In this document: positions 1 to 12,319 of the stretch, piece after piece
How the letters are laid out: each line of letters opens with the position of its first letter
Position numbering within the stretch: position 1 is the stretch's first letter
From: Ceratothoa steindachneri
Lineage: Eukaryota; Arthropoda; Malacostraca; Isopoda; Cymothoidae
NCBI GenBank assembly: GCA_963969495.1
Contig: OZ018330.1
Span: forward strand, 73,030,171-73,094,170
Direction: 5' to 3'
DNA length: 64,000 nucleotides
The notes under the pieces: generated by a model
Told to the model about the DNA's origin: nothing
Seen by the model: the letters and a program-made list of their open reading frames with translations, nothing else
The model's database searches: none
Translations under genes and position numbers: made by a program

Positions 1-1078
1 TGAGTGGTGTCTGGGCTGTATATCCCTGTCTTTTTTCAAGACTACTTTTTCTATTTAGGGTTGAGGCGTTTCTGGATGCAAGTCGATGTCTTTCTTTCAA
101 GATTCCCTTTTATTTTAGGTTTGAGGCTTTTCTGAACTACTATTCTTTCTATTTTTTTCAAGACTACATATTTATTAACAGTTAAGGCTGTTCTCAATTG
201 AAAGTAGTTTTCTTTTTTTTCAAAAATACATAACTTTACTATTTAGTGATGAGGGTTTTCTTTGCTCAAATTCATTGCCTTTGTTTCAAAACTACCTTTT
301 CTATTTAGGATTAAGTCGTATCTGGACTGCAAACCATTTCTTTGATCCAAGACACCTTTCGATTTAAGGTTGAGGCGTTTCTGGACTGCAAGTCGTTCTT
401 TTTGTTTCGAGACGATCTTTTCTATTTAGGGATGAGGAGGTTCTGGTTGCAAGTCATTATCTTTGTTTCAAGACTACCTTTTCTATTTAGTGTTGAGGCG
501 TTTCTGGATTGCAAATCGTTGTCTTTGTTACAAGACTATCTGTTCTATTTAAGGTTCACGCGGTTCTGGAATGTAAGTTTTTGTCTTTGATTCACGTCAC
601 CTTTCCTATCAAATATTAACGCGTTTCGGGACTGCAGGTCGTTTGCTTTGCTTTAATACAACATTTATTCTATTTGAGTTTGATCTGTGTCTGGGCTGCA
701 AAAAAGTTTATTTGTACAAAACTACTTTTTCGATTGAGGATTGAGCCATTTCTGGACTGCAAAACCCCATATTTTATTTACGGTTTCTAGATTGAAAGTC
801 GTTGCCTTTGCTTCGAGTCTATCTTTTCTATTTTAGGGTTGAGTTGTTCTGCATTTGAAGTTTTTGTCTTTGCTTCAAGACTGCTTTTTCTATTTTAGAG
901 TTTTGTCGTTCTGTATTTGAAGTCATTATCTTTGTTTCAAGACTACTTTTTCGATTTTAGGGTTGAGTCATTTATGTATTAAAAGTCATTGTATTTGCTT
1001 CAAGATTATTTTAGGGTTGAAGCGTTCTGTAATGGAAGTCGTTGTCTTTGTTTCAAGTTTAGTTTTTCTAATTATTAG
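1..1078. repeat. Degenerate ~60-bp minisatellite, about 17 units
   Basis: A unit of roughly 60-62 bp recurs across the whole stretch. Each unit carries a box like TTCTATTTAGGGTTGAGGCG, then TTCTGGACTGCAAGTCG, then TCTTTGTTTCAAGACTAC. The TATTTAGG-type box falls near 50, 110, 235, 299, 360, 420, 480, 541, 603, 668, 730, 826, 888, 950 and 1008. One interval is shorter (about 45 bp near 730-773). Units have diverged by substitutions and small indels, so this is an old array. It is cut by the left edge of the window. Short open frames here are by-products of the repeat. Confidence 0.85.
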
Positions 1079-1632
1079 CCTATATTCTTCCTGCCTCTTT
1101 TTTTCCCATTGCATCTCACTTCATTCACCTTCCTCCCTCGTTGGAAAATTGATGGATTTTTAAAAATTAAATTTAAACAGAAGACCAGAGAGGGCGTCTT
1201 CCTCAGAGAATGTTAAGGCGAAATCTGTTAAGAAAATGGTAGAGTTAGAGGAATTGAAAATGTGTAGATGATTCATAGCCTTAGATTCTCTTCGGGAATT
1301 AGAGCTTGCAGAGTACGCTATCCTCCAAATATTAAGTTCACTTTTTTTTGTTCATAAAACTCAATACACCCCTTCGAAGAAAGAACTGCAGACAGGTTCC
1401 AGAGTGTTTTCTTCCTTGCATTCCAGAGAGTTTCTTCCTGTCTACTCAGAATTCGTTCCTGCCGCACATTTTTGCATAATTTCTTCTTTTTAAAAGCTTC
1501 TTCATCCTATGTAAATAACGATGGCGTTCCTTTTGCCAGGATGAATCTCCCAGGGATAAAAAGGCCCCTCTGGATGTCACCGAAGATGTCATTTAATTGA
1601 CAAAATGGAATTCTGAACAGGAAAACGATACC
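1079..1632. other. No recognised feature
   Basis: AT-rich sequence between two tandem arrays. I see no coding motif, transposon end or RNA gene. Confidence 0.5.
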
Positions 1633-1800
1633 GGGAAACAAACGCCCCATCATGCAACTATACTGGGAAACAAACGTCCTGCCGGGAAACAAACGCCCCA
1701 TCATGCAACTATACTGGGAAACAAACGTCCTGCCGGGAAACAAACATTAATATGCAACCATACCTGGAAACAAACACCTCAATATGCAACCATACCGAGA
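1633..1800. repeat. 51-bp tandem repeat with ~25-bp sub-units
   Basis: Two near-identical 51-bp units occupy 1633-1683 and 1684-1734, each beginning GGGAAACAAACGCCCCATCA. A third, diverged unit follows to about 1800. Within a unit the words GGGAAACAAACG and ATGCAACTATACT alternate, indicating an older half-unit of about 25 bp. Because 51 is a multiple of three, both strands read as repetitive peptides; I treat that as coincidence. Confidence 0.85.
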
Positions 1801-2276
1801 AGTAAACTAATCACGTTGGTAGATAGAAATATTAAACTTTGATGGCCATGGATAGCCGGAAAATAAGTAGCTGCGCGCCCTTTATTTATCCTGAGCTTTC
1901 TTCATCGATGATAGAGGCAAGTGAAATGGTGGCATTAAAGACAAAATCTTCCTTTACGTGAGCTGAAATTAAGCAGGTTCTACTGCTGAGACCCAATGTG
2001 AAAATTCCAGTTCCTTCTTCCTATTTTCTCTTTGATTTCCAGTGAGCATCCACTGTTATTAACAACCACCGTTTGTGGTTGATGGGTTTAGGAAACTGAC
2101 TACTTGCAATAACTCTGTCTACCCACTTTTGCATCTATAGAAAATGATGCACCCCATCGCACTATCAGATTTCTGGGGCCTCAACATTTCGCCTTCGTTC
2201 GAGCTATACAATGCTTTACTATTTCGATGTTCTTAATTTTCATTGTCAGTTCTTTTTGCGTATCTTTGAAATTAAG
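1801..2276. other. No recognised feature
   Basis: Unique-looking sequence with no recognisable coding motif or repeat boundary. Confidence 0.4.
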
Positions 2277-3208
2277 CTATTTTGAACAGAGGCTCAAAAT
2301 CCGTCGAGGGGTTCTTGCCGCGCACACGTTGCAGACGAAGTCATTTCTCATGCTGGCCGACACGCGGTTGAAGGAGGACTTTGCGTTGTTGTCGATGGAA
2401 TTGAGGTCGGGCGACGGCGGCGACCAAAAGCCCTTCGACCAGAAGTTCAGGTTAGACCCCAACCACTCTTGCACGTTTTAGCCGTGTGAGCCGGGGCACC
2501 GTCCTGCTTTAAGACTTAGTCTGCCTTCTTCGTGATCCTTCCGACCCCGAGAAAGGGATTTCGTGGCCATGATGTCCCTGAAATCGCCCGCGGCAAACCT
2601 GTAACAGGGCCATTCGAAGCCGCAACACCGAGCATCATCACCGAGGTCGGGTGCTTGGTCATGGACACGTAACGGACCTCGGAGAGGTCCTGTGGAAGCT
2701 TACCACGCAGTCTTTGTGCTTGATGATGACCGGATCAGTGAGCAGTGGCCTTTCCAAGCACCTCAAGCGCTTGCTACCCTACTCCTTGACGGCCATGGAC
2801 ACCGTGGCTACCGAGATGTTCTTCTTCGCGAGCGCTGTCATTTTGAGCTTCGGAGCACTTTCGAAAGCCTTCTCACAGCTAAACGGTTGAGAACTTGAGG
2901 TGTGACTGAACGAGGTCGACCTTTGAGGTCTTCTCCGTCCTTGAGCCTCTCCGCGACTCTGTGGACGGTTATTCGACTCACGTTGAGCCGCTCGGTGATG
3001 TCGAACTTGCGCGAATGAGGACAGAGATCTCGACTCTTTTCACTTCCACCTCGACACACCTGCACCACGAAATGGAAAAGAGGTTTTAATGACACGTGCT
3101 GGAAAAGTAGAACTTTAAGTTGTTTGAGAGAATATTTTCTATCACGCTAGACGTAAACTTCTCGAGAGGTCGAAAACCGAGTGTAACAGAACTTTTGCAC
3201 AACCCGGT
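2277..3208 (-). pseudogene. Mariner-type transposase pseudogene (copy A)
   Basis: A decayed Tc1/mariner-superfamily element read on the minus strand. The N-terminal helix-turn-helix lies in 2838-3095 (DITERLNVSRITVHRVAERL). The catalytic-domain motif QDGAPAHTAKT followed by a diverged SPDLN block is readable with frame changes around 2400-2490. The right end near 3190-3209 reads, on the minus strand, TACCGGGTT then TGCAAAAGTTC, which matches the left end of copy B at 61826. The transposase is broken by several frameshifts and stops and no left TIR is recognisable. Family knowledge: such proteins cut and paste DNA at TA sites using a DDE/D triad. The family assignment is firm; the left boundary is approximate. 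Confidence 0.8.
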
Positions 3209-3410
3209 ATCTCTTCCCCTCTCTCATCTTCTTTTCTGCCTCTCTGCATCTCTCTCTATCTCTCCTCTGTTCCACACTCTCTTTTTTGTTTATCTGTCTG
3301 TCTCTCCATCACACTCGCCTTCTCCCCCTTCCCCTCTCTATTATTCTCTCTCTCTCCCTATCTCTCTCCTCTTCTCTATCTCATATCTTTCTCACTCCCT
3401 CTTTCCATCT

Positions 3411-3524
<114 letters not shown>

Positions 3525-3721
3525 GGTGGTCCCCCAAACTGAAAATGATATATTACACTTCACGAAAAGGAATTACACCTAAAGTTTCTTCTCTCTATGT
3601 CATCATTTAGGGGTAGCCCCACTTTTTACTTTTTCTTCGTCAGGTTGGTATTTAAGGTTTTCGATATGGCCTTTAGGTGTTCGTGAATGAGACAGAAGAT
3701 AAATTGCTTATCATCCTCATA

Positions 3722-5690
3722 CTACGCCAGCGTCGCATTGTTTCCCTCTGCCAGGGCCACTCCTCTTTCAGCTGCGTCGTTCACTATTCTCAGGCTCTTG
3801 GCTATGCCCTGAAAGTCCTCGTACAGCTTTTCGCCCTTCCAAGCCAAAGGATCCAACTGCAGGAAGCCCTGCTTCGCATTCTGGTCTCCTTTCTTCAGGA
3901 TGTCGAAAACACGATGCGAGCTTTTGGTGAAGAAGCCATCAAGGCGAATGTTCCGTGTTTCTTCGATTTTTACCCGGCTTGGATGATGTTCGGTCAGATT
4001 TTCAGTCTTCATCCGAGTCACGGAGTCCGCCTGCATCTTGTCTGAAACCCGGTCGTCCAACAGGGAAAGATCGACCAAATCTTCTGCTAAATACCAGAGA
4101 TGCCGTTGGAGGGCATTGCTTGCGGTTGCAGCGACCTTCATCTAGTTCTTGTACTTCTGGAGTTCAGTCAGCATCATGCTGTCGTTGTATGTGGTTTGGG
4201 ATGACAGAATAGTTTCGTGCTAAAAACGGACGTACACCAGGGCAATGAACAACACCATGCCAATCACATTCCGCTCTTCTCGTCTGGTTGTATTGAACTG
4301 GTGTCGGAACAGGAACATCTTGACATCCACTTGACATCCACTTGGCGTGGTGGATGACACCAGGGGCATGGAACAATGGTTGAGTGTTGTGCCCCCTCCA
4401 AGAAACAGGGCTGCGAGCTGCAGGAACTCGAAGTAGTTATCGCGAGGACACTTTGTTGGATCAGCCAGGGCAGATGCCAGGTAATCCTTCATTTGGGAGC
4501 GGAGCTGCTCTAGATGTCATTCAAAGAGGGTATCCTCAGCTACCGTGTACGCTTGCTGGTCGATGGTCGGCCACTCCTGGAAACGCTAGAAGAGGGCGAC
4601 TTCCGTACCTCCAGTGTGCCCAAATAAGACTCGAAAGACGTATGAGAGAACAATCTCCAACAAATGATGACGGCACGCCAACATTGCCAACTCCCTTCCA
4701 AGACCTTCCTCGATCCGGACGCCCTCACAATTGTGGGGGCCAGTGTTGCTTGAAGTTATATCGAAGACTAATCCGACTACTCAGTCATGATTCTTCCAAG
4801 GCTCAAGCAATTCCAGACACGCTGCGGCCTGAGCTTCTTGAGTATTTGGGGCAGCACTTGGAATACCCAGCAACTTCTCAAATCCTTTACCCTTTGCCAG
4901 AATCGCATCCCTCTCCACTGTCTTCCCTCACATCTCCTGCGGGCATTTTCCCGCCCCAATGCAGAAGAAGGGGACCAGCTGCTTGAAAGTTCTTCCGCGC
5001 TTCTTCGTCTGGATTTGGCGTGTGTGACGTCGCGACCGCCGTATCAAACTTCGGGACAACGTCACATCAGGAATATCCTAACCCAGGGCCTGTGCAACAG
5101 CGCCAGTGACGAACGCGGCACCACGATCTGGGAGATTGACTCGATCCAAGTCGCCGACGACTTCAGGAGATTTGAAGATGTTATTGGGCCTCTTCGCTAA
5201 GGGCAGTTGAGGGTCGGTAGTCGTCTTTAGCCTGACTCCTCTGACGAGGTGGAGCCGGAACTGAAGGCATCAGCGGGTTCTTGAACTTTGGCCTCCTCTT
5301 GTCCTCGTATCTCCGCTTGAGAGTAGCTTCTTGGTCATTTCTCTTTCCACGCCTGGCCTAAACTCGAGATTTCTTAGCGTCGATTTATGCAATGCTGCAC
5401 GAGATGTCCTTCAGGAGATTTGAAGATGTTCGTGGGCCTCTTCGCTGAAGCACCAGATGTACAGGCTGCAGTTGAGGGTCGGTAGTTGTCTTCAGCCTGA
5501 CTCCTCTGACGAGGTGAAGCTGGAACTGAAGGCATCAGCGGGTTCTTGAACTTTGGCCTCTCGTCGTCGTATCTCCGCTTGAGAGTAGCTTCTTGGTCAT
5601 TTCTCTTTCCACGCCTGGCCTCAACTCGAGATTTCTTCGCGTCGATCCATGCAATGCTGCACCAAAAGATGTCCTCACGCTGCATCTTGA
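3722..5690 (-). pseudogene. Transposase-like pseudogene with CRHH and NDAAERGVAL motifs
   Basis: Minus-strand fragments in changing frames make up one protein. From N to C: a lysine/arginine-rich segment (5374-5685); a block with FDITSSNTG and, further on, LACRHHLLEIVL (about 4560-4800); a segment 4220-4492 with MKDYLASALADPTKCPRDNY; and a C-terminal segment 3722-4141 with LQRHLWYLAEDLVDLSLLDD and VNDAAERGVALAEGNNATL. This motif set belongs to an abundant invertebrate repeat-encoded protein family that I recognise from pattern but cannot name. A 248-bp tandem duplication and several frameshifts disrupt it. It fills the interior of the TIR element, so it is presumably that element's own transposase. 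Confidence 0.7.
5161..5670. repeat. Tandem duplication, 248-bp period
   Basis: The block beginning CTTCAGGAGATTTGAAGATG at 5161 starts again at 5409 and is colinear through the word CGTCGAT-TATGCAATGCTGCA. The second unit has an extra ~18 bp (ACCAGATGTACAGGCTGC). The units differ by scattered substitutions, so the duplication happened after insertion but is not recent. The period is not a multiple of three and breaks the reading frame. Confidence 0.9.
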
Positions 5691-6231
5691 GAAACTTCGT
5701 TGGTCATGGTCTGGAGGGCATCGCTTGTGGCAACGTCGAAGAGATCCTAAGGTTCATTTAGGAATCTCTCGCCCACGAGTCCGGTGTTTCTTGAGTGCTT
5801 GGCATTCGTCCTGGATTCCTCGAAGTTTCTTGACACAAGCATCCACCCGCTGTGTCGAGATCCTGGTCCTCTTTCATACGGTGAGGACCTCGGCACATAC
5901 CAAGTTTAGGCCTTCCGAGACGGTCTTCTTTTCCACGACGTGATGGAGCAGGTACAACGACAGCACATCCCGCTTACTTGGAAGACGGGCACATGAAAGG
6001 GAATCAACAGGCTTCCTGAGAAGTCAGCACACGGGGCTCGAACGAGTACTGATTGTCATAACCTGAAAATAAGAAGAAAAAAGAAAAGTTTAAAAGTGGG
6101 GCGAACGCTAAATATCATTGTATTGTGATGAAATTTCCCACACAAGGAGAGAAATGCAACACAAAAAAATCAGTGGTGTGGTGAGAGGATCAAGGCACTT
6201 TGAATTTATTTTACTCCGTTTTTGGACCACC

Positions 6232-6300
<69 letters not shown>
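6232..6300. repeat. (TA)n microsatellite
   Basis: About 66 bp of pure TA, directly following the right TIR of the 3521-6235 element. Confidence 0.98.
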
Positions 6301-6303
<3 letters not shown>

Positions 6304-7851
6304 CTCCCCACTTTTATCGGAGAATTATTCTCCAACTATTGGCCGTTTAACATTTACTCTGATATAATACCTCTTTTTCAAAGTATTTATATAGGTAATG
6401 ACTTTTAGCGAGTCAGTCTGAAACCACTCAGGAAGAAAGATAATTCATCTATTGGTTGAGTGGTGGACTCCGACTTCGTCTAAAGGAGTCTAAATACTGT
6501 ATTATGAGAGTACCACAGCGTTTAATCAGTTTTAAGGAAAGAGCCAGTCAACACGTAAGACTCCAGTGAAACACCAAGAATTAACCAAAAATATATATCT
6601 TTTAATTTATCAATTAACTCAAATATATAGAGTAATTTCTATGGTTCACATGGTTCACAAGAATCAAATATTGGCCTACTCCTGACGCGAGCCCTGATCA
6701 AAACAAGTAGGTTCCAGGTCAACAAACCAATTGCCAGATAGCTAATTTCTGGAGGCCTCTCAGTTACAGAGTTACGCCACAATTTACTCCACTAATCTAA
6801 CTAAAAATATGACAGGAGTCACGAAATATTATATCTCTTTTAGTTAGCTTGGAGACAGCATTAAAATCCTACTTAATTAAAACAAATATATATATTCATT
6901 CGGACTTACATGACCTTGATAGGAACAGGGATTGACGGATGTCACTATACTGGATTTTTCACGAGTCTTCGCGTTGCAGTGGAAGGAGGGTGGTGGTCAC
7001 GGAGACGGTATAAACCGATGTCGATTTCTTCTTATGAGTTTATCTATCCGGTTATGAGTCTAACAGACGGGAAGAGGAGTTGTACTCTTCTGGCTCAAGG
7101 AGTACTCTTCTTGGTATCTCTTGAGTACTTCTAGTATCCTCGTCTACTTCGCAGGGCTACCACATTGGGTTTTGGTATACGAAGTGATTCCGAAAGTAAT
7201 TAAAGGGAACATACTTGCAGATTAATTCTTCTTTTCTCAAAAATTACGGAGATAGCAATTTGAGAGTCCCTCTTGCTAAGTCTGCGAAGGATAAATCGGT
7301 ATGGCACCGATAAGAAAACGAGACGAAATTATAAGTCTTAGAAGTCGAGTTCGGAACTGGGCAAGGGACTGATCACAATAATCTAGTCCTCCATCGTCTC
7401 TAACAGAATAATCTTCTTTCCTTCTTTACGGGGCTTATTTATAGACCGCGGACCGCCCCACCTAAGGGGGACGGAGTAATGCCACTAAGAATAGGGCGAG
7501 GGGGAGGGGGGTGACACTGCGGAGCCCAGGTCTGCTTCTTAATGAGAGGCACCGACAACCATCACATTATTTCTCCTCGGTGGTCTTTTGATCTGACACC
7601 GCTTTTTGGCGCTCTAACCACAGGCCTCCTGGCCTCGTAGGTAATCTGATCTTTTGAGAGCTGCTTAATGACCTTTTGCGGCTACCTTGGTCCGGTAGCG
7701 CGACTCGACTACTCACTCAGCGGGGAGATCAGAGCCCTTCGGAAGTTTGACTGTTCGTCAGACGACTAAAGTTCTCACTCCCTCTCCGAAGAGGGATTTT
7801 AATATATATGTCCGCTTGGACCTCTGGGTAGAGTTATGTTTTAATTCCTCT

Positions 7852-7852
<1 letters not shown>
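6301..7852. other. No recognised gene; LTR-like GC-rich stretch
   Basis: AT-rich to about 7250, then a GC-richer segment (7380-7850) with CTTATTTATAGACCGCGG. The composition and a TATA-like word recall an LTR or promoter of a retroelement, but I found no second copy and no TG...CA boundaries. Confidence 0.3.

Positions 7853-7931
<79 letters not shown>
7853..7931. repeat. (TA)n microsatellite
   Basis: About 78 bp of TA that ends at the left end of a Tc1/mariner element. Confidence 0.98.
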
Positions 7932-7935
<4 letters not shown>

Positions 7936-9300
7936 GAACCCTAAAAAACAAGCCCGCACAAACTTTTTGTGATATATCCTTCATTTATTCACTAATAAGC
8001 CTTACTTTACAGGACATGACAGAAAAAACGCCTGTGAACACAACTAGACCTCAATGGGAGCTCCAGCAAAGAATATACTGCGTCAAAAATTACTACAAGA
8101 CAGGTTTGTTCAAGAAAGTGCATTAGACTTTCGTGCATCAGTTCTAATGTGAAAAGCCCCCTCCAAGAGCAGAATTCAGGACTTGGTGGACTACTTCGAG
8201 AGCTATAAGACAGTGGAAAACCTCAATGCAGCTAGTGACAACGTCCAAGCCAATCAAAACGCCTCAGGAAGCGTAAGGATGAGCTGGTCGAGAGCATGAG
8301 AGAGTCAGTTTAACAGAGTACAAAACGCTATATGCGCAAGCGACGTCAGTCCCCCGGTATATCCCGTGAGACTTGCAGGAGAGTGATAGTAATGGATCTA
8401 AAGCCCTACCCATACAGAACGAAGCAGACCCTTACAGCATTAAACAAGGAGCAGAGAAAGGCTATGGTAGTCAGGATACTGGAGAAGATTCAGGAGGCTC
8501 CAACTTTCCTTAAACTCCTTTGGACCTGAGATGAAGCAAAATTCCATCTTGAAGCAAAGGTAAACTCGAAGACAAATGTCTTCTGGGGGACCTCTAGACC
8601 ATATGAGGTAGCCACCAACCCCCTACACTTCCCAAGTGCACAGTATGGACTGCAATCTCAGACAGAGGCATCATCGGGCAATTCTTCTTCGAGGAATCTG
8701 GCGCGACAGTGACAGTCACCAATAAACGGTATGTTGAGGTCCTCAAAACCTTCAAGAGGCAGCTGCAGACCTTGTTTCCGTCGCTTATGGAGAAGTTCTG
8801 GTTCCAGCAAGATGGAGCAAGCTCTCACACCTCAAACCTGTCGCGAGATTGGCTGAAGGAGAACTTTGGTGGCCGTGTGATCAGTCTCAAGACTTATTTT
8901 AAATGGGCACCTCACAGCCAAGACCTTAGCCCCCCCACCAGATTTCTTTCTCTGGGTCTACCTTAAAGACAGAGTGTACGCAGGGAGACCCAAGACCATC
9001 ACGGATGTCAATGAAGTCATCAGGGAGGAGATCAGAGCCATTAGTCGGTTTGTTTGTAAGGACGTCATGGACAACTTTGTGCTGCGCTTCAAGAAATACA
9101 CAGAGCTAAATGGAGATCATTATCTCGAACACGTTTTCTAGAATAAAGAAGAAAAGTCCATAGACTCTTATATTTTGATATGTTGTTTTTAAACACAATA
9201 AACTAGTTATCTCCAAAGTTTCATTCAATCCTTGCAGAAAATATAGAAATGAGCCCTATCGAAAGTTGGGGCCCCGTTTTAGAGAGCGGCGGTCACCCTG
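7931..9300 (+). mobile_element. Tc1/mariner element, ~1.37 kb, both ends present
   Basis: The left end reads AGGGTGAACCC after a long TA tract. The right end reads GGTCACCCTG and is followed by TATATATATA. The outer seven bases AGGGTGA / TCACCCT are a perfect inverted pair; homology fades inward. TA on both sides fits the TA target preference of this superfamily. The interior holds one decayed transposase on the plus strand. Confidence 0.85.
8041..9141 (+). pseudogene. Tc1/mariner transposase pseudogene (GYLKDRVY type)
   Basis: Order along the plus strand: an N-terminal helix-turn-helix region (about 8041-8330, with stops), RRVIVMDLKPYPYRTKQTL and LNKEQRKAMVVRILE (8332-8529), DEAKFHLEAKVNSKTNVFWG after an in-frame stop (first catalytic Asp region), then FWFQQDGASSHTSNLSRDWL (second Asp) and WAPHSQDLSPP (8709-8966). 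A frameshift near 8940 leads to DFFLWVYLKDRVYAGRPKT and a C-terminus ending at the stop at 9139-9141. The PHSQDLSPPDFFLW block is the diagnostic catalytic loop. At least three stops or frameshifts make it inactive. Its reaction in an intact relative would be cut-and-paste transposition into TA sites. Confidence 0.88.
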
Positions 9301-9309
9301 TATATATAT

Positions 9310-10603
9310 ATTGTAAGGGAAAGGGGACGCCAAGAAGAATACCGCCTTCTTTTATTTCTTGAATTCCTTCCCTCCCTATGTCTTCCAACACTCCACGTGG
9401 AGTAAAAAGCTCTGCATTCAAGGAGAAAAATAAAAGAAGAATGAATTTGAATATCATTTAAGCTAAGCGCTAAAAGTTTCACTTTGCCGATGAAATCCCA
9501 CATCGTTGGAGACGACTAAGACCGGTATCATTCGACAAAAGCTAATCCCTCTTGGCGCCGAAAGCTTCTCTCAGACGTCTGTGCCTTGCAGCAAAGGAGC
9601 ACCATAAAAATGGCCGTCATATAAATACCCTGGGTTTTTCAAAGATTGGCCGATTGAGTTTGAGACCTCATCGCCTTCGGTTCAGATCGTGTATCTGTTT
9701 CCCCAAGTCCATGGTATTCGTGTATACCATCGAGGTTAGATCTCACCAGGCAGATCCATCTCCTGTGTGAAGGCTTACTTTGTTCAGAGCAAAGCCTCGA
9801 ATCGTTTTGTCCCCGAAGGACTGGCCGGGATTCTTCTCGTCTCACCAGAATCATCCCTTCACGGATCTCCAGTTTCCCGTGTGAGATTTCGCGCCGAGCC
9901 GCATCAGAGTCTAAATTTTTGGAGGTTGCACTTCTCTGGAGCATAGGTGCCTTCGTCCGTCTTCAACGAGGATCGTGAACTCGTCTTCTGGACCCCCCCT
10001 TCCTTCATCCTCGGCACCATCAGGATATTCAGCGAGAATCACGACCATTTTCCGTCTCCATTCCCCCACGCCGACTCGCTAAAGGAGTCACCTTACTCGA
10101 GGACTCCATTTAAGGTAAAACGATTGCATCTCCCGTTAATCGACCCGCTTTCCGACTTTTAAATATTCCTTCTGTATAACTGATGCATAGTATCCCATTT
10201 AAAAGCTAATTAACAAGTAATTAACGTTACCCGATTGTCAATTTTCTATAGTCTGTCAGTATTATCCTTATATATATTTCCTATATTTCCCGTATGTATA
10301 TATATGTTAACTAGTGACTTATTAAAAATTATATTTTTGGTTTTCTCTCTTTAAATATATCCTTGAACTGCAACTTGGTCAACTCATTAAACGCTATCGG
10401 CCCCTCTATTAAAATGGCACTCTATACCTCGTAATCAACGAAGTGAACGTACTTGTACCTAGCGAAGGACGCGTACCTACATTAGAGAATATATGTGTAT
10501 GTAACGATATATATATATTCTCGTGGCTTTTATCTCTTTCCTCCCAACCAATAGATACATATATGTATATATAGACGTATTATCTGGGCAGTGACCTATT
10601 CCT
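9310..10603. other. No recognised feature
   Basis: Mixed-composition DNA with short open frames lacking family motifs. Two short TA-rich islands occur near 10270-10310 and 10500-10575. Confidence 0.4.
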
Positions 10604-11160
<557 letters not shown>

Positions 11161-11164
11161 CTGC

Positions 11165-11725
11165 TTCGTACACCACCATCACCTATATTACCACCAACTA
11201 TTCGGCCGATTCTAACAGAATTTGAAACCCTTAGGTTGTTTTACATTCTCTTTCGAATCATCACATACACAACCTACACCACTACCACCTACACCATCGC
11301 CACCTAGAACACCTACACCACTACCACTACTACCACCACCACCACCACCTAAACCACCTATGCCACCATCACCTACAACACGTACATCACCTATAGCACA
11401 TACACCACCAACACCACACCCGCCCACACCACCACCACTGCCTACACCCACACCACCACCATCACCTACACTACTACCACCTCTCCCAACACCTACACCA
11501 CCACCACCTCCTTCAACACCTACATCACCACCACCTTTGCCAACACCACCTACACCACCAACTCCTCCAACACCTACCCTACACCACCATCACTTAAACC
11601 ACCACCACCTACACCACCACCACCTACACAACTACCACCTACACCACCGCTACCTACACCACCACTACCTACACCACCACCACCACCTACCCACCACTTA
11701 CAGCAATACCACCACCACCCAAGGT
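11165..11725. repeat. ACC/CCT-rich imperfect trinucleotide array
   Basis: Plus strand is dominated by CACCAC and CACCTACAC words, with period three and a looser period of 9-15 bases. The frames read as proline/threonine- or glycine-rich peptides on either strand, which I regard as artefacts of the repeat. Confidence 0.92.
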
Positions 11726-12227
11726 TATCCCGAGAATTATTTTGTTTTAGCAAAAACATCATAGCTATTCAGGAGATACTAACGAAATCTGAGACCCTTT
11801 GGTTCTTGTACATTCCCTTTCGAATGATATAATTGCCAAGGTCCTCCGAAGGTTTGTCCTAGAATTATTCAAAGTTTAGAAGGTCGTAAGGTCATAAATC
11901 AAATAAGTGAGAGCATCAGACTTTTGGTCAGCACACCTTGTTATTTTTACTTTCCCTTTTGTCTTTAAGGTGATACAAGGCTTTTGAAACGCGTTAGGTA
12001 AATAAAATGTTATGCTAAAGGGTTCTTTTCCTTTTCACCCATTTAACTTTATAATTAGGGTTTTAATCAATTTCGGGGAACTTATCCACAGCCTGAACCC
12101 GGACGTAAAAAGGCGACTTTACAAAAAGTTGAGAAATGTTAAAAGAAAATCATAAATGCGAAATTAGCGGTTGCTTTAAACAAAATTTGATACAATGAAA
12201 ATATTTTGCTCAACTTTACCAATTTTA

Positions 12228-12229
<2 letters not shown>
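11726..12229. other. No recognised feature
   Basis: AT-rich sequence with no motif I recognise. Confidence 0.4.

Positions 12230-12316
<87 letters not shown>
12230..12316. repeat. (TA)n microsatellite
   Basis: About 86 bp of TA. Unlike most other long TA tracts here, I could not identify an element end at either edge. Confidence 0.98.

Positions 12317-12319
<3 letters not shown>

Noticed and set aside
1597..1842. 81-codon frame over the 51-bp repeat as a repeat protein
   Set aside because: Both strands are open because the period is a multiple of three; no other coding evidence.
11212..11764. 180-codon proline/threonine-rich frame and its glycine-rich antisense
   Set aside because: Fully explained by the ACC-type trinucleotide array; no start context or non-repeat domain.
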